A stretch of 64,000 nt of DNA from Bacillus sp. BGMRC 2118 (GTDB lineage Bacteria; Bacillota; Bacilli; Bacillales; SA4), in contig VTTJ01000001.1 in assembly GCA_008364785.1 (NCBI GenBank), forward strand, positions 372,001-436,000, read 5' to 3'. This document shows, piece by piece, positions 32,530 to 41,704 of this stretch. Positions within the stretch are counted from its first letter, which is position 1. The number at the start of each line of letters is the position of its first letter. The notes under the pieces were generated by a model. It did not search any database. It worked only from the letters and a program-made list of their open reading frames with translations, and was not told where the DNA came from. The position numbers were made by a program, and so were the translations under genes.

Positions 32530-32967
32530 TTATTCACAGTGTTTCTCAAAAGCATTTAAAAGGTTCGTCATAATATCTTCCATTGTATGACTTTCAATTT
32601 CATGTCTTGGAATGAAATGTACAACTTCCTTACCTTTTAATAATGCCATTGATGGTGAGGATGGTTCATACCCATCGAAGTATCCTCTCATTTGAGCAGT
32701 TGCCTCTTTATCTTGACCAGCAAAAACAGTAACTAAATGCTTAGGCTTTTTATCTGACCGTAGCACAGCTTGAGTTGCTGCTGGCCTGGCTAGTCCTGCT
32801 GCACAGCCACATACTGAGTTCACCACAACAAGTGTCGTACCAGTTACATGACTGAGGAAGTTATCCACGTCCTCTGTTGTCGTTAACTCTTGAAATCCAG
32901 CATGAACTAATTCATCTCTCATAGGTTTTACAACTTGTTTCATGTATTCTTCATATGCCATTGACAT
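32530..32967 (-). CDS. brxA: Bacilliredoxin BrxA (YphP)
   Basis: A 145-residue thioredoxin-fold protein of the DUF1094/UPF0403 family. The redox motif Cys-Gly-Cys is at residues 53-55 in VVNSVCGCAAGLARPA. Bacilliredoxins remove bacillithiol from proteins modified under oxidative stress. ATG 32967 is nine bases from GGAG and preferred to ATG 32973. MITE copy F lies just upstream of the start, in the promoter region. Confidence 0.92.
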   Translation of the reverse strand: MSMAYEEYMKQVVKPMRDELVHAGFQELTTTEDVDNFLSHVTGTTLVVVNSVCGCAAGLARPAATQAVLRSDKKPKHLVTVFAGQDKEATAQMRGYFDGYEPSSPSMALLKGKEVVHFIPRHEIESHTMEDIMTNLLNAFEKHCE

Positions 32968-32995
32968 AAACATTCACTCCTATCTCTTTGTAAAT

Positions 32996-33181
32996 TGCTG
33001 TTTTCGTATAGATTGTTGCTTTCTCGTAAAAATCTCAGGAAGCCGGATTTTCAACTTAGGATCTAGGTACTTCTATACATAAAGAGAGTTGCTCTTTTCA
33101 ATTCAACCCCGTTTTACTTCTAAAACTGGTTGTACACACAGAATAAGTTTACCAAAAGCAACAAAGTTTTAGAAATGAGCC
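32996..33181 (+). mobile_element. MITE copy F, 186 bp
   Basis: A full-length copy from TGCTG to GAGCC. The flanking 8-mers TTGTAAAT (32988-32995) and TTGTAAAA (33182-33189) match at seven of eight positions, so the insertion is slightly older than copies B, D and I. It occupies the space between ypgR and brxA and may have brought or removed promoter elements for brxA. Confidence 0.88.
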
Positions 33182-33222
33182 TTGTAAAATGATACTATAT
33201 AGGTGATTCGAGTGGCAACTTT

Positions 33223-34344
33223 TTACTCTGATTTTCTTGCTTCTGTCATTTGTTTCCAAACAGATCCTTTTGCCTCTTCTCCATCTTCAATACGTTCAAT
33301 TGCCAGTTTAATTTGCATGCTAACCTCAAATTCCGGGTCATTTTCTGCTTCCTTTAGTGCAGGTAGTGCAGACTCATTCCCTACTTCGTATAAGAACATA
33401 GCTGCACGCCATCGAACTAATTTATTTTTATCCTTTAATGCTTCAATCATAGGATCAATTGCTTTTTCATTTCCTATATCTGACAAGCAATCTCCTGCTG
33501 TACGTCTAACTGTCACAGAAGAATCCTTCAGTGCCTTAAATAGTGAAGGTAACACAGCTTCATTCTCAATCATGCCTAGATAGACAGTCGCCAATCTTCT
33601 AATGGACGGTTTTTCATCATGTAGTGCCTTTTCAAGAACAGGTAGATCTTCCTCAGTTGGATTCATTTGCTCTAAATGAGCATATCGTTTTGTCCAATCC
33701 TCATCTTGTAACATGTCAAGGGTTACTTTATAACTTTGACGTGCTACTTGTTGTTCTGTTTTTGACAATGCTTGCGAGACAAGTCTCTTTAAACGGTCCT
33801 CCGGGTATGCAGCTGAAATTTCATCTCCCACTTCCTGACCAATTTCATCTAATGTACCGTAACGAACGCCTTGTTCTTTCCACTGTCTTTCCATCACTAG
33901 ATTAGATGACGCAGTCTCAGCTGACATTGCAGCCTTTTTAAATCGTTCATGTAATCCAACACGCTTCTCAGCTTGTCCGTCTGTAATTTTTAATTGCATA
34001 GGAATGCCCTTAAAGAATTGAACAAATACCTTTACTTCACCGAACGTATCGGTTACTGCTTTATTTGAAGTACTCTGTGAAGTCGCATCCTCTCCAAATA
34101 CTTCTCGAACGCTAGATAAAATACCTTGCCATTCAAACCTTGCGTTACGCTCTATTGCTAAAAAATCAGCAACATGATATACACCTTTCACACCAGGAAT
34201 GTCGAGAATCAGTTTAATCACGTCTGGGGCTTGCTCCCTGTTATCCTTTGTATAATTATTACGCTCATTGCTTTTTAATTCCTGATCGAGTAGTACTTTC
34301 ATCGTATTAGGACTAGGTGTCGGTTCAATTGCTTTAATATTCAT
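33223..34344 (-). CDS. ypgR: Conserved virulence factor C family protein, YpgR-like
   Basis: A 373-residue protein with an N-terminal Nfu/NifU-N-like domain (IEPTPSPNTMKVLLDQEL, then GVKGVYHVADFLAIER) and C-terminal HEAT-like repeats (about residues 215-360, with repeated ALKD, RRLATVYLG and RWRAAMFLYEVGNE units). It corresponds to CvfC of staphylococci and YpgR of B. subtilis. It probably acts as a scaffold; the iron-sulfur link is inferred from the first domain. AAGGAGGGG precedes the start. Confidence 0.88.
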   Translation of the reverse strand: MNIKAIEPTPSPNTMKVLLDQELKSNERNNYTKDNREQAPDVIKLILDIPGVKGVYHVADFLAIERNARFEWQGILSSVREVFGEDATSQSTSNKAVTDTFGEVKVFVQFFKGIPMQLKITDGQAEKRVGLHERFKKAAMSAETASSNLVMERQWKEQGVRYGTLDEIGQEVGDEISAAYPEDRLKRLVSQALSKTEQQVARQSYKVTLDMLQDEDWTKRYAHLEQMNPTEEDLPVLEKALHDEKPSIRRLATVYLGMIENEAVLPSLFKALKDSSVTVRRTAGDCLSDIGNEKAIDPMIEALKDKNKLVRWRAAMFLYEVGNESALPALKEAENDPEFEVSMQIKLAIERIEDGEEAKGSVWKQMTEARKSE

Positions 34345-34629
34345 TCGTTGAATTCCCCTCCTTGCTTTCTATAAAAATAGTACCACAATAAAACAGGTGA
34401 AATCTAATACTAGGTATTTTTGCGTTATTTCTACAACAGAACTAAAAAGAAGAAAAATTCTGTCATATTATTTTTTTGATGAAAATAACGTAAGATAGTT
34501 GGACTTTTGCTTATGCTTTGGTTGTTAGAATTCATATTCAGTACATAGTAGTAACTATCAAAATTAAATTATGTACCTTTACTTACGAAAAAAACACCTA
34601 AGAAACCCACAGCTTGGAGGTATTTAGTT

Positions 34630-35637
34630 ATGAAGAAACGAAATGGAGTTGGAGAAGCAATTGTGTTATCTACAGTGGCAGCAGGATTCATGCTGTTATC
34701 TCCTGAGAATACGAAGGCTGCAGAAGTAGGATCATCAACGGACCCTTTTATTACGAAAGATCAGAAATTTGATGTGAACCAAACATTGCGCTATGGACAT
34801 AAAGGACTTTCCGTCAAAGAAATCCAAATTGAATTAATGGCCCTAGATTTTTATTCATCTAAGCTTGATGGAGTGTATGGTAGGCAAACACAACAAGCTA
34901 TTAAAGAATTTCAATTCGTTAATCACCTAAAGGTCGATGGAATTGCTGGTCCATCCACATTGAAAAGGCTTTTCACCTCAATTGGCACGAAGACGTACCA
35001 TCAATTTACGTCTACTAAATTACTAAATGGAGACAAAGGTGAACAAGTAAAACAGCTACAAGAAAAGCTTAACCGATTAGGTTATTATTCTTCAACTATT
35101 GATGGAAAGTTCGGGCCACTCACTAAAGCAGCTGTACAGGATTATCAAAAAAAGTATGGTTTACAGGAAGACGGAATTGCAAATTCAACTACATTAAAGC
35201 ATGTATTTACGAATCAAAATGTAAAAGGTAAAACAATTACTGTTCGCACTGTAAAGAAACAAACCAATTTCTCGGTAGATACATCTATCATTAAACATGC
35301 GACTACATTAATTGGTACACCATACAAATGGGGAGGCACCTCTCCAAGTGGGTTTGATTGTAGCGGATTCCTTCAGTATGTATATTCGCAAAAAGGATAT
35401 ACAATCCCTAGAACAGTAAGTGATATTTGGAACTTCGGTGTGAATGTTTCCAAGCCAAGTATCGGGGATATCGTATTTTTCCAAACGTATAAACGCGGAC
35501 CGTCTCATGCTGGCATTTATCTAGGTGACGGGAAATTTATTCACTCAGGTTCTAAAGGAGTTACTGTTAGTTCTATGAACACATCTTACTGGCAGGAACG
35601 CTACCTTGGGTCAAAACGGATTGTTCAATACAACTAA
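34630..35637 (+). CDS. Secreted NlpC/P60 endopeptidase with two peptidoglycan-binding domains
   Basis: A 335-residue exported wall hydrolase. A signal peptide (1-31, ending TKAAE) is followed by two PG_binding_1 domains (about 57-115 and 136-193) and an NlpC/P60 catalytic domain (about 215-335). The catalytic residues are Cys244 (GFDCSGF), His293 (SHAGIYL) and His305 (FIHSG). It probably cuts the D-gamma-Glu-meso-DAP bond in wall peptides. ATG 34630 follows TTGGAGG. The upstream 285 bases hold no gene. A terminator follows. Confidence 0.93.
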   Translation: MKKRNGVGEAIVLSTVAAGFMLLSPENTKAAEVGSSTDPFITKDQKFDVNQTLRYGHKGLSVKEIQIELMALDFYSSKLDGVYGRQTQQAIKEFQFVNHLKVDGIAGPSTLKRLFTSIGTKTYHQFTSTKLLNGDKGEQVKQLQEKLNRLGYYSSTIDGKFGPLTKAAVQDYQKKYGLQEDGIANSTTLKHVFTNQNVKGKTITVRTVKKQTNFSVDTSIIKHATTLIGTPYKWGGTSPSGFDCSGFLQYVYSQKGYTIPRTVSDIWNFGVNVSKPSIGDIVFFQTYKRGPSHAGIYLGDGKFIHSGSKGVTVSSMNTSYWQERYLGSKRIVQYN

Positions 35638-35647
35638 CGTACTATGA

Positions 35648-35676
35648 GAAGTAGAATGGTTTTTTCTACTTCTTTT
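35648..35676 (+). terminator. Terminator of the NlpC/P60 gene
   Basis: GAAGTAG and CTACTTC pair around AATGGTTTTTT, then TTTT follows. It overlaps the last codons of the convergent mobA gene. Confidence 0.65.
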
Positions 35677-36268
35677 CGTCATTTATTAAATTGGATAGAT
35701 CTTGAGGTTGGTTAATGTTTTCAAATGATGCTATTACATGATCTAGTTCTTCGGAAACATATCTTGCATGAATATTTTCTAATAAAAACATCATTTTTAA
35801 ATTATGTTGCTGAAGTTGGCTTTCTAATTTCTCGTACACAGATTGATGATATACCGCAATAAGTGGTTGCATTCGTTCACGGATAACAGGAATGATTGCT
35901 TCGTCTCCCTTTTGTCTTAGTGATAATAATTTTGAAATCGTTGCTTCATTGATTTTAGGAATATCACACGATAATAATACATACCAATCTGCTTTAACGT
36001 GCTTCATCGCAGAGTAAAGACCTGCCATTGGTCCCAATCCCCTAACCTCTTCTTCATCTAAGATTAATTGTATTGAGCCTTCTATGGATTCTTTAAACTG
36101 ATTATAAAGGTTAACATGACTGACTATTATTTGCTTGCTTGTTACCTTTTTTATAGCCTGTAAGGAATATTCCCAAAAGGCCTTGCCATGATATAGCTCA
36201 AAAGCCTTTGGTTTACCAAATCTCCTCGATTCTCCTCCAGAAAGGATCACACCACAAATAGATTCCAT
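35666..36268 (-). CDS. mobA: Molybdenum cofactor guanylyltransferase
   Basis: A 200-residue nucleotidyltransferase that adds GMP to molybdopterin. The diagnostic N-terminal motif is GVILSGGESRRFGKPKAF, followed by GLGPMAGLYSAM and LLSCDIP with the metal-binding aspartate. ATG 36268 is nine bases from AAGGAG; the frame is open to 36286. No other molybdenum cofactor gene is in the window. It converges with the NlpC/P60 gene. Confidence 0.92.
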   Translation of the reverse strand: MESICGVILSGGESRRFGKPKAFELYHGKAFWEYSLQAIKKVTSKQIIVSHVNLYNQFKESIEGSIQLILDEEEVRGLGPMAGLYSAMKHVKADWYVLLSCDIPKINEATISKLLSLRQKGDEAIIPVIRERMQPLIAVYHQSVYEKLESQLQQHNLKMMFLLENIHARYVSEELDHVIASFENINQPQDLSNLINDEKK

Positions 36269-36333
36269 CTTTTCATTCTCCTTCATTTGACCATAATAAT
36301 TTAAATGTTACCTAACTGACCTTATCTGATAAT

Positions 36334-36371
36334 CTTTTTAAAAGAGACCTCTAGTTATACTAGAAGTCCCA
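36334..36371 (-). terminator. Terminator after the ABC-F gene
   Basis: GGGACTTCTAG and CTAGAGGTCTC pair around TATAA, followed by TTTTAAAAAG on the minus strand. Confidence 0.75.
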
Positions 36372-36378
36372 TGGTAAT

Positions 36379-38280
36379 TTATTGTTGATTCAATTCCTCT
36401 ACCAGTTCAGATAAGTAGGTCCAACGTTCAAGTGATTCATCCAATTGTTGCTTTATTGCTGTTTGCTCTTTCATTAAATCAGCAATCTTCGTATAATCTG
36501 AGCCGGCAAGTTCAATATCTTTTGTTAAAGAAGTCATTTTTTCTTCCAGCTCCATAATTTTGTCTTCGATCGTATCCCAATCTTTTTGCTCTTGATAAGA
36601 TAACTTTTTCTTCTTCACTTTTTCTACTTGATTTTGAACCTTTGGAGCATCTTGTTTTAACTGCTCTTCTCTTGCTTTATCTTCTATTTTCTTATAATCA
36701 AGATAATCCGTATAAATGCCGTAATAGGTTGATAAAATTCCTTCACCTTCAACTATTAATAGTTGTTCTACAATTTTATCTAGAAAATACCGGTCATGAG
36801 AGACGGTAATAACTACTCCAGGGAATCCATCTAAATAGTCCTCCAGTACGGTTAACGTTTCCGTGTCTAAGTCGTTGGTCGGTTCATCTAGTAATAGAAC
36901 ATTCGGTTCATCCATTAATATCTTCAATAAATAGAGCCTTCTGCGTTCACCACCAGAGAGCTTCGCAAGTGGTGTACCGTGTGTATGAGAAGGGAAAAGG
37001 AAACGTTCTAACATTTGAGAAGCTGATATGGTCATCCCATCACTTGTGTGAATAACGGAGGCGGATTCTTTCACATAATCAATCATCCGTTGATTCATAT
37101 TCATTTCTTCATTCTCTTGTGTATAGTAACCAATTTTTACTGTGGATCCGTAATCTATACTACCTTCATCAGGAGTATAGATGCCGGCAATCATATTTAG
37201 TAAAGTAGACTTTCCAGTACCATTTCTTCCAACGATCCCAATTCGATCTTTTCGTTTAATAAGAAAGCTAAAATGATCAATGAGTTTTCTTTTGTCAAAG
37301 GATATTGATACATCTTTGAGTTCAATCACTTTCTTACCTAATCTATTTGTGGTTAAGCTAATATCAACCTTTCCAGTTTGATCCGGCCCTTCAACTGTCT
37401 CTAGTTCTTCAAATCGTTGTATTCTAGCTCTTTGCTTCGTTGTTCTGGCCTTTGCACCTTTTCTCATCCACTCTAATTCTTGTTTATATAACTGGCGGTG
37501 CTTATGCCATGCTTTTTGTTCTTCTTCCATCCTTAATGATTTGGCTTCAATAAAATCCGTATAATTTCCACTGTAACTATACAGATTACCTTGATCCAGT
37601 TCTATTATTCGATTTGCAACGCGATCAAGGAAATATCGGTCATGAGTTACAAACAGAAGAGACCCTTGATATTTCGTCAACCAATCCTCTAACCACTCAA
37701 TTGTATCTGAATCTAAATGGTTGGTAGGCTCATCTAATATGAGTAAATCTGGAGTTTCTATTAAATTTCGCGCTAAAGCAACACGTTTCTTTTGTCCACC
37801 TGATAGTTCACCAATAGATTGATGAATGTCAGTTATTCCAAGTCGATTTAGGATAGCCTTTGCATTAGAACTTGCATCCCAGGCATCCATTGTATCCATC
37901 TTATGTTGAACGTCGTATAACTTGGTTAAGAGTGATTCATCTGAAGGATTCTTTTCCATAGTAGCTAGAATGGTTTCATATTCTCGCAATACTTGATTGA
38001 CAGGGGTCGCCTTTTGAAATAGTTGTTGAATGACCGTGAGATTTTCCTGCAAATCAGGATGTTGAGATAAAAAGCTTATTTTATAGTCTTTTGAAGTAAC
38101 AATTTCTCCTTCATCTTGTACTTCCAGTCCTGCAATTATTTTTAGAAGGGTTGATTTACCGGTACCGTTTATACCGATAACTCCAATTCGTTCCTTTTCC
38201 GTTATGCTAAAGGAAATATCCTTTAATAACTGTTTTTCAACATAGGTTTTTGATAAATGTTCGATCGTTATCATTTTCAT
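36379..38280 (-). CDS. ABC-F type ATPase, YfmR/Uup-like
   Basis: A soluble protein of about 633 residues with two ABC domains and no membrane segment. Walker A motifs are GINGTGKST and GRNGTGKST, signatures LSGGQKKR and LSGGERRR, Walker B LLILDEPTNHLD and LLLDEPTNDLD. The interdomain arm is charged (WMRKGAKARTTKQRARIQRFEELE), and a C-terminal coiled coil (about 540-633) matches YfmR/Uup. These proteins act on the ribosome, YfmR at proline-rich stalls. ATG 38280 overlaps the ypgQ stop (ATGA). Confidence 0.88.
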   Translation of the reverse strand: MKMITIEHLSKTYVEKQLLKDISFSITEKERIGVIGINGTGKSTLLKIIAGLEVQDEGEIVTSKDYKISFLSQHPDLQENLTVIQQLFQKATPVNQVLREYETILATMEKNPSDESLLTKLYDVQHKMDTMDAWDASSNAKAILNRLGITDIHQSIGELSGGQKKRVALARNLIETPDLLILDEPTNHLDSDTIEWLEDWLTKYQGSLLFVTHDRYFLDRVANRIIELDQGNLYSYSGNYTDFIEAKSLRMEEEQKAWHKHRQLYKQELEWMRKGAKARTTKQRARIQRFEELETVEGPDQTGKVDISLTTNRLGKKVIELKDVSISFDKRKLIDHFSFLIKRKDRIGIVGRNGTGKSTLLNMIAGIYTPDEGSIDYGSTVKIGYYTQENEEMNMNQRMIDYVKESASVIHTSDGMTISASQMLERFLFPSHTHGTPLAKLSGGERRRLYLLKILMDEPNVLLLDEPTNDLDTETLTVLEDYLDGFPGVVITVSHDRYFLDKIVEQLLIVEGEGILSTYYGIYTDYLDYKKIEDKAREEQLKQDAPKVQNQVEKVKKKKLSYQEQKDWDTIEDKIMELEEKMTSLTKDIELAGSDYTKIADLMKEQTAIKQQLDESLERWTYLSELVEELNQQ

Positions 38281-38918
38281 ACTTGTCCATTCCATTCCTT
38301 CATAAACTGTTGTAAATACTGTACCATAAATTGATGCCTTTCTTCTGCAAGCTGTTTCGCTGTTTCAGTGTTCATACGATCTTTCAGTTTTAAAAGTTTT
38401 TCATAAAAATGATTAATCGGAGTCGATTTCCCCATGCGATATTCTTCTTGTGACATCTTATCCCGAATAGGTAGAGTGGGGTCATACATAAGATCCCCCT
38501 TTGCTCCACCATACGCAAATGTTCTCGCAATCCCAATTGCTCCAATTGCATCCAATCTATCCGCATCTTGAACAATCATTCCTTCAATCGTTAAGATTGG
38601 CTGCTTTATCCCACCCTTAAACGACATATTCCTAATAATCGAAACAATATGCTGATGGTCACTTTCCGATAGTTTAAATTGATTTAACCAATCATCCACT
38701 CTTTGCAACCCAATTTCTTCAGATGTGTTTAATTTTTCATCTGCAATATCATGTAATAAAGCAGCCATTTCGATGATAAACTCGTTTGCTTGTTCTTTCC
38801 TAGCAATTTCTTTAGCCATATTATGTACACGGACAATATGCCACCAGTCATGACCGGATGCATCATTCAGAAGTTCACTTTTAACGAATTGTTTGGTTTG
38901 TTCAATTACTGAGTTCAT
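38277..38918 (-). CDS. ypgQ: HD domain phosphohydrolase, YpgQ-like
   Basis: A 213-residue metal-dependent hydrolase of the HD superfamily. The metal motif is H...HD: HDWWHIVRVHNMAKEI near residue 24 and ALLHDIADEK near 54, then QDADRLDAIGAIGIAR near 124. YpgQ of B. subtilis hydrolyses nucleotide pyrophosphates. ATG 38918 follows AAGGAGATAG. It overlaps the ABC-F gene by four bases, so the two form an operon. Confidence 0.88.
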   Translation of the reverse strand: MNSVIEQTKQFVKSELLNDASGHDWWHIVRVHNMAKEIARKEQANEFIIEMAALLHDIADEKLNTSEEIGLQRVDDWLNQFKLSESDHQHIVSIIRNMSFKGGIKQPILTIEGMIVQDADRLDAIGAIGIARTFAYGGAKGDLMYDPTLPIRDKMSQEEYRMGKSTPINHFYEKLLKLKDRMNTETAKQLAEERHQFMVQYLQQFMKEWNGQV

Positions 38919-39059
38919 AACTATCTCCTTTTCATCCACAACCATTTTAACACGGTTTACCGGTAAAGTTGAATTTTTACGGACAAATTACAAAATGCCT
39001 AGTCTTACATATGATATGTAGTACTAGGCATGCATCATATATTGATCGGAGTGTTGAAT

Positions 39060-39302
39060 ATGAGAAACAATTGGAAACTTAGAGAAATCGGGACGGCATG
39101 GTATGGTAGACATGTGGTGATTGTACGGTGTAATCCCCAAACAAATTCATTTATCACGATCCATAAGAGTCTACATGCTCCAACAGAGCCATCATCTCAA
39201 AATTGTGCAGAGACACTAGCTCAGCTACTCAGTATCGGCTACACGCTCTCACATTCATATACAATTTCCCCGTATGAAGTCCAGTATATCTTAGTAAAGT
39301 AG
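39060..39302 (+). CDS. Hypothetical 80-residue protein
   Basis: A short frame starting MRNNWKLREIGTAWYGRHVV. ATG 39060 is eight bases after GGAG; the open frame extends to 39030 without a better start. There is no signal or membrane segment. It contains single cysteines in VRCNP and QNCAE. It lies alone on the plus strand between ypgQ and degV and converges directly on degV. I do not recognise a family. Confidence 0.6.
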   Translation: MRNNWKLREIGTAWYGRHVVIVRCNPQTNSFITIHKSLHAPTEPSSQNCAETLAQLLSIGYTLSHSYTISPYEVQYILVK

Positions 39303-40151
39303 CTAAACTTTTCTCTTTGACCAGCTAATCCCAAACGTCTTAGCTCCTGCATGTACACCAATAACCGGTCCTAGTGGACAAGTTTCAACCTTAACATCCG
39401 GGTATTGTTCTGATAATATCTGTTTCCATTCAGTCGCTACGTCCGGGTATCTTCCGTATAATAAATGAACTTCATCTAAATCAGGATTTGCTTGTTTTGC
39501 TTCCTTAAATAAATCAATCATTCGTTGCTCGGCTTTCTTTTCCGTTCTAATTTTCTCCTTGGGTTCGAGAGCACCATCAACTACCGCAAGAATCGGCTTA
39601 ATTTTAAGCGCAGACCCGATTAAAAATTGTGCACCTGTCATTCTGCCACCCTTATGTAACTGTTCAAGACTTCCTATCATAACATAAGTCTCATGCTGGT
39701 CAGCCATAAAAGTGAGAGCGCTAACAATTTCCTCGACTGAGTGTCCTGCCTGATGCATATTCATTCCATGCTGAATCATCTTCCCCATTGGTAATGAAAG
39801 AAGTTTTGAATCGATAATATGAATAGGAAAGTCTACCATGTTAGCAGCTTGGACACTTGTAGCGTACGTACCACTTAACTTATTAGATAGATGAACCGAA
39901 ACAATGACATCGTAACTTTCAGTAAGAGATTCATATAGTTCAACAAAAGCCCCTACAGCTGGTTGAGATGAGGTTGGTAGTTTGGGAGAAGATTCTAATT
40001 TCATAAAAAATTCTTCAACTGACAAATCTATTCCATCACGATACTCTTCATTATTAAACAAAATGACCATCGGGACACTGTATATATCAGGATGGTTCAC
40101 TAAAGACTTGTCTAAACTAACCGTACTATCGGTTACCCACGCAATTTTCAT
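39303..40151 (-). CDS. DegV family fatty-acid-binding protein
   Basis: A 282-residue two-domain protein of the DegV family. The N-terminus WVTDSTVSLDKS, the TSQPAVGAF motif and the SVHLSNKLSGTY loop contact a bound fatty acid. FakB-type members deliver fatty acids to the FakA kinase. This may be such a protein, but FakA is not in the window. ATG 40151 follows AAGGAGG. It is probably monocistronic. Confidence 0.92.
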   Translation of the reverse strand: MKIAWVTDSTVSLDKSLVNHPDIYSVPMVILFNNEEYRDGIDLSVEEFFMKLESSPKLPTSSQPAVGAFVELYESLTESYDVIVSVHLSNKLSGTYATSVQAANMVDFPIHIIDSKLLSLPMGKMIQHGMNMHQAGHSVEEIVSALTFMADQHETYVMIGSLEQLHKGGRMTGAQFLIGSALKIKPILAVVDGALEPKEKIRTEKKAEQRMIDLFKEAKQANPDLDEVHLLYGRYPDVATEWKQILSEQYPDVKVETCPLGPVIGVHAGAKTFGISWSKRKV

Positions 40152-40201
40152 AACAAAACCTCCTTACTTCAAATTATACTGAATTTTATAGAAATATTCA
40201 T

Positions 40202-40237
40202 TAAAAAAAACTGTCAAGAAAGTTCCTGACAGTTTTA
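40202..40237 (-). terminator. Terminator of the regulator-propeptide operon
   Basis: AACTGTCA and TGACAGTT pair around GGAACTTTCT, followed by TTTTTT on the minus strand, ten bases after the propeptide stop codon. Confidence 0.88.
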
Positions 40238-40246
40238 AACAAATAG

Positions 40247-40423
40247 TTATCCGTTATTATTAACAGATTGTGGGTCTGGGTGGTTTTCATGTCCAGCGAA
40301 ATATTGAATTGTTGGATCCGGATGGTTTTCATGTCCTGAGATTTGTTGGTATGAAGTATTTGCAAAGGAAATACCCGCCACTACTAATACACCTAGAATA
40401 ACAAATTTCACTTTTCTTTTCAT
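40247..40423 (-). CDS. Secreted propeptide with a duplicated octapeptide, candidate quorum-sensing signal
   Basis: A 58-residue peptide. A basic, hydrophobic N-terminus (MKRKVKFVILGVLVVAG) forms an export signal with a possible cleavage site after SFA. The rest is hydrophilic and has GHENHPDP twice, at about residues 30-37 and 44-51, separated by TIQYFA and followed by a short QSVNNNG tail. ATG 40423 follows GAGGAG; the TTG-initiated extension to 40441 is unlikely. It begins 21 bases after an HTH-TPR regulator and is followed by a strong terminator. Regulator followed by secreted propeptide is the standard RRNPP arrangement (NprR-NprX, PlcR-PapR, Rap-Phr). The mature signal is predicted, not shown, to be GHENHPDP or part of it. 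Confidence 0.8.
   Translation of the reverse strand: MKRKVKFVILGVLVVAGISFANTSYQQISGHENHPDPTIQYFAGHENHPDPQSVNNNG
40271..40294 (-). repeat. Octapeptide repeat unit 2 in the propeptide gene
   Basis: These 24 bases encode GHENHPDP. Compared with unit 1 at 40313-40336 they differ at three third-codon positions only, all synonymous. Confidence 0.9.
40313..40336 (-). repeat. Octapeptide repeat unit 1 in the propeptide gene
   Basis: These 24 bases encode GHENHPDP, preceded by Ser (unit 2 is preceded by Ala). An 18-base spacer separates the two units. Confidence 0.9.
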
Positions 40424-40444
40424 AAGAAACACTCTCCTCAATTT

Positions 40445-41704
40445 TTATATATTATTAATTTTTTTTAGAGTTTCGTTGGAAATTTTGTAATAGTTGTTTG
40501 CTAATTTATATTTATGAATACTCTCATAATACCTAGCTAATTCTTCTGAATAACTAGAAACATATTTACTGTCTTTTCTAAGCTCAAAAAATGGTATGAC
40601 TCTTTCTTTTAAGAACATTTCAAACTCTTCATTTGTACCTGTCATTAAATACTCATAAGTTTTGAAATGGAGATAGTACTCTGTATATTCATTAGTCTCC
40701 AAAATCCATTTTTGTCCTTTATCTAACCACTTTAGTCCTTGTTCATAATTCCCTATCTTGTAGTATTCACTAACGATACAGAAGATATTTAATAATCTGT
40801 TAGACATTTTTTCCTGTTCATTAAATAAATAGCTTTGCTCATAATGTTTGATTGCTTGCTCAGTTTTTGCTTGCATAGAATATAAGTATCCAAGATTATG
40901 ATGTATACTTCCTTTTAATCTTGAATTCTTAAGTGTATTTGCTATTTTATCTGCAAGCAAATAACTTTCCTCTGCTTTTTCGAATTCTTCACTTCTTCTA
41001 TATGAAATACCCAATAGAATTTGACATTCTGCACTACGCTTAAAATTGTATTGTGCTTGATAAATCGCTAATGCCTGAGTCGTGTATTTAATGCATAACG
41101 TTACCTTCCATAACTGACTGCTAGTAAGACCAAGCGAATAACATAAATCCGCTTCTTCCCATTTATCAAAAACACTTCTTAAAAGGATACTCTCAGCTTT
41201 TTTATAATTATCATATGCATTCTTATATCTTCCATTTAGATATTCATATAAACCTATAAATTTATAGTTAAAGTAGTTCAGTTCATCTGTTAGAATATCG
41301 GAAATTTCAGATATTTTTTTATGCAAGCTTTCCGCTTCTTGAATGTCCCATTTCATAAGTTGATATCTGTACTCAAAAAGCATAAAGTAGACCAAAGAGG
41401 TTGAATCACTAGAACGTTTTGCCTTTTCCTTCAAATTCTCATATCTACTTTCAGCTTCCTCTTTCTCCTGAAAAACCATCAACTTATACCAATCTTTTAA
41501 TTCCTCCAAAAGATTGGGTTCTTCCTCATCAATAAATCGTATCCCTAGTTTTTCACAGAGCATATCGACAACTTCAAGACTTGGAAGACTTAGATTGTTC
41601 TCAATTTTTGAAAGGTATGATACGGAGATGAGCCCATTTGCCAGATCTTCTTGCGTTTTGTTTTGTTGTATTCTGTAAAATCGAATTCGATCCCCTATTT
41701 TCAC
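40445..41704 (-). CDS. HTH-TPR regulator of the RRNPP family, NprR/PlcR-like
   Basis: A regulator of 419 residues. An N-terminal Xre-type helix-turn-helix (IGDRIRFYRIQQNKTQEDLA, then SVSYLSKIENNLSLPSLEVV) is followed by about 350 residues of helical repeats with TPR-like AYDNYKKAESILL, AEESYLLADKIA, AIKHYEQSYLF and ANNYYKISNETL. Length and layout match NprR-type peptide-binding regulators, in which an imported peptide binds the TPR domain. GTG 41704 is eight bases after GGAG; the frame opens at GTG 41713. It lies directly upstream of the propeptide gene and is probably co-transcribed with it. Confidence 0.85.
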   Translation of the reverse strand: MKIGDRIRFYRIQQNKTQEDLANGLISVSYLSKIENNLSLPSLEVVDMLCEKLGIRFIDEEEPNLLEELKDWYKLMVFQEKEEAESRYENLKEKAKRSSDSTSLVYFMLFEYRYQLMKWDIQEAESLHKKISEISDILTDELNYFNYKFIGLYEYLNGRYKNAYDNYKKAESILLRSVFDKWEEADLCYSLGLTSSQLWKVTLCIKYTTQALAIYQAQYNFKRSAECQILLGISYRRSEEFEKAEESYLLADKIANTLKNSRLKGSIHHNLGYLYSMQAKTEQAIKHYEQSYLFNEQEKMSNRLLNIFCIVSEYYKIGNYEQGLKWLDKGQKWILETNEYTEYYLHFKTYEYLMTGTNEEFEMFLKERVIPFFELRKDSKYVSSYSEELARYYESIHKYKLANNYYKISNETLKKINNI

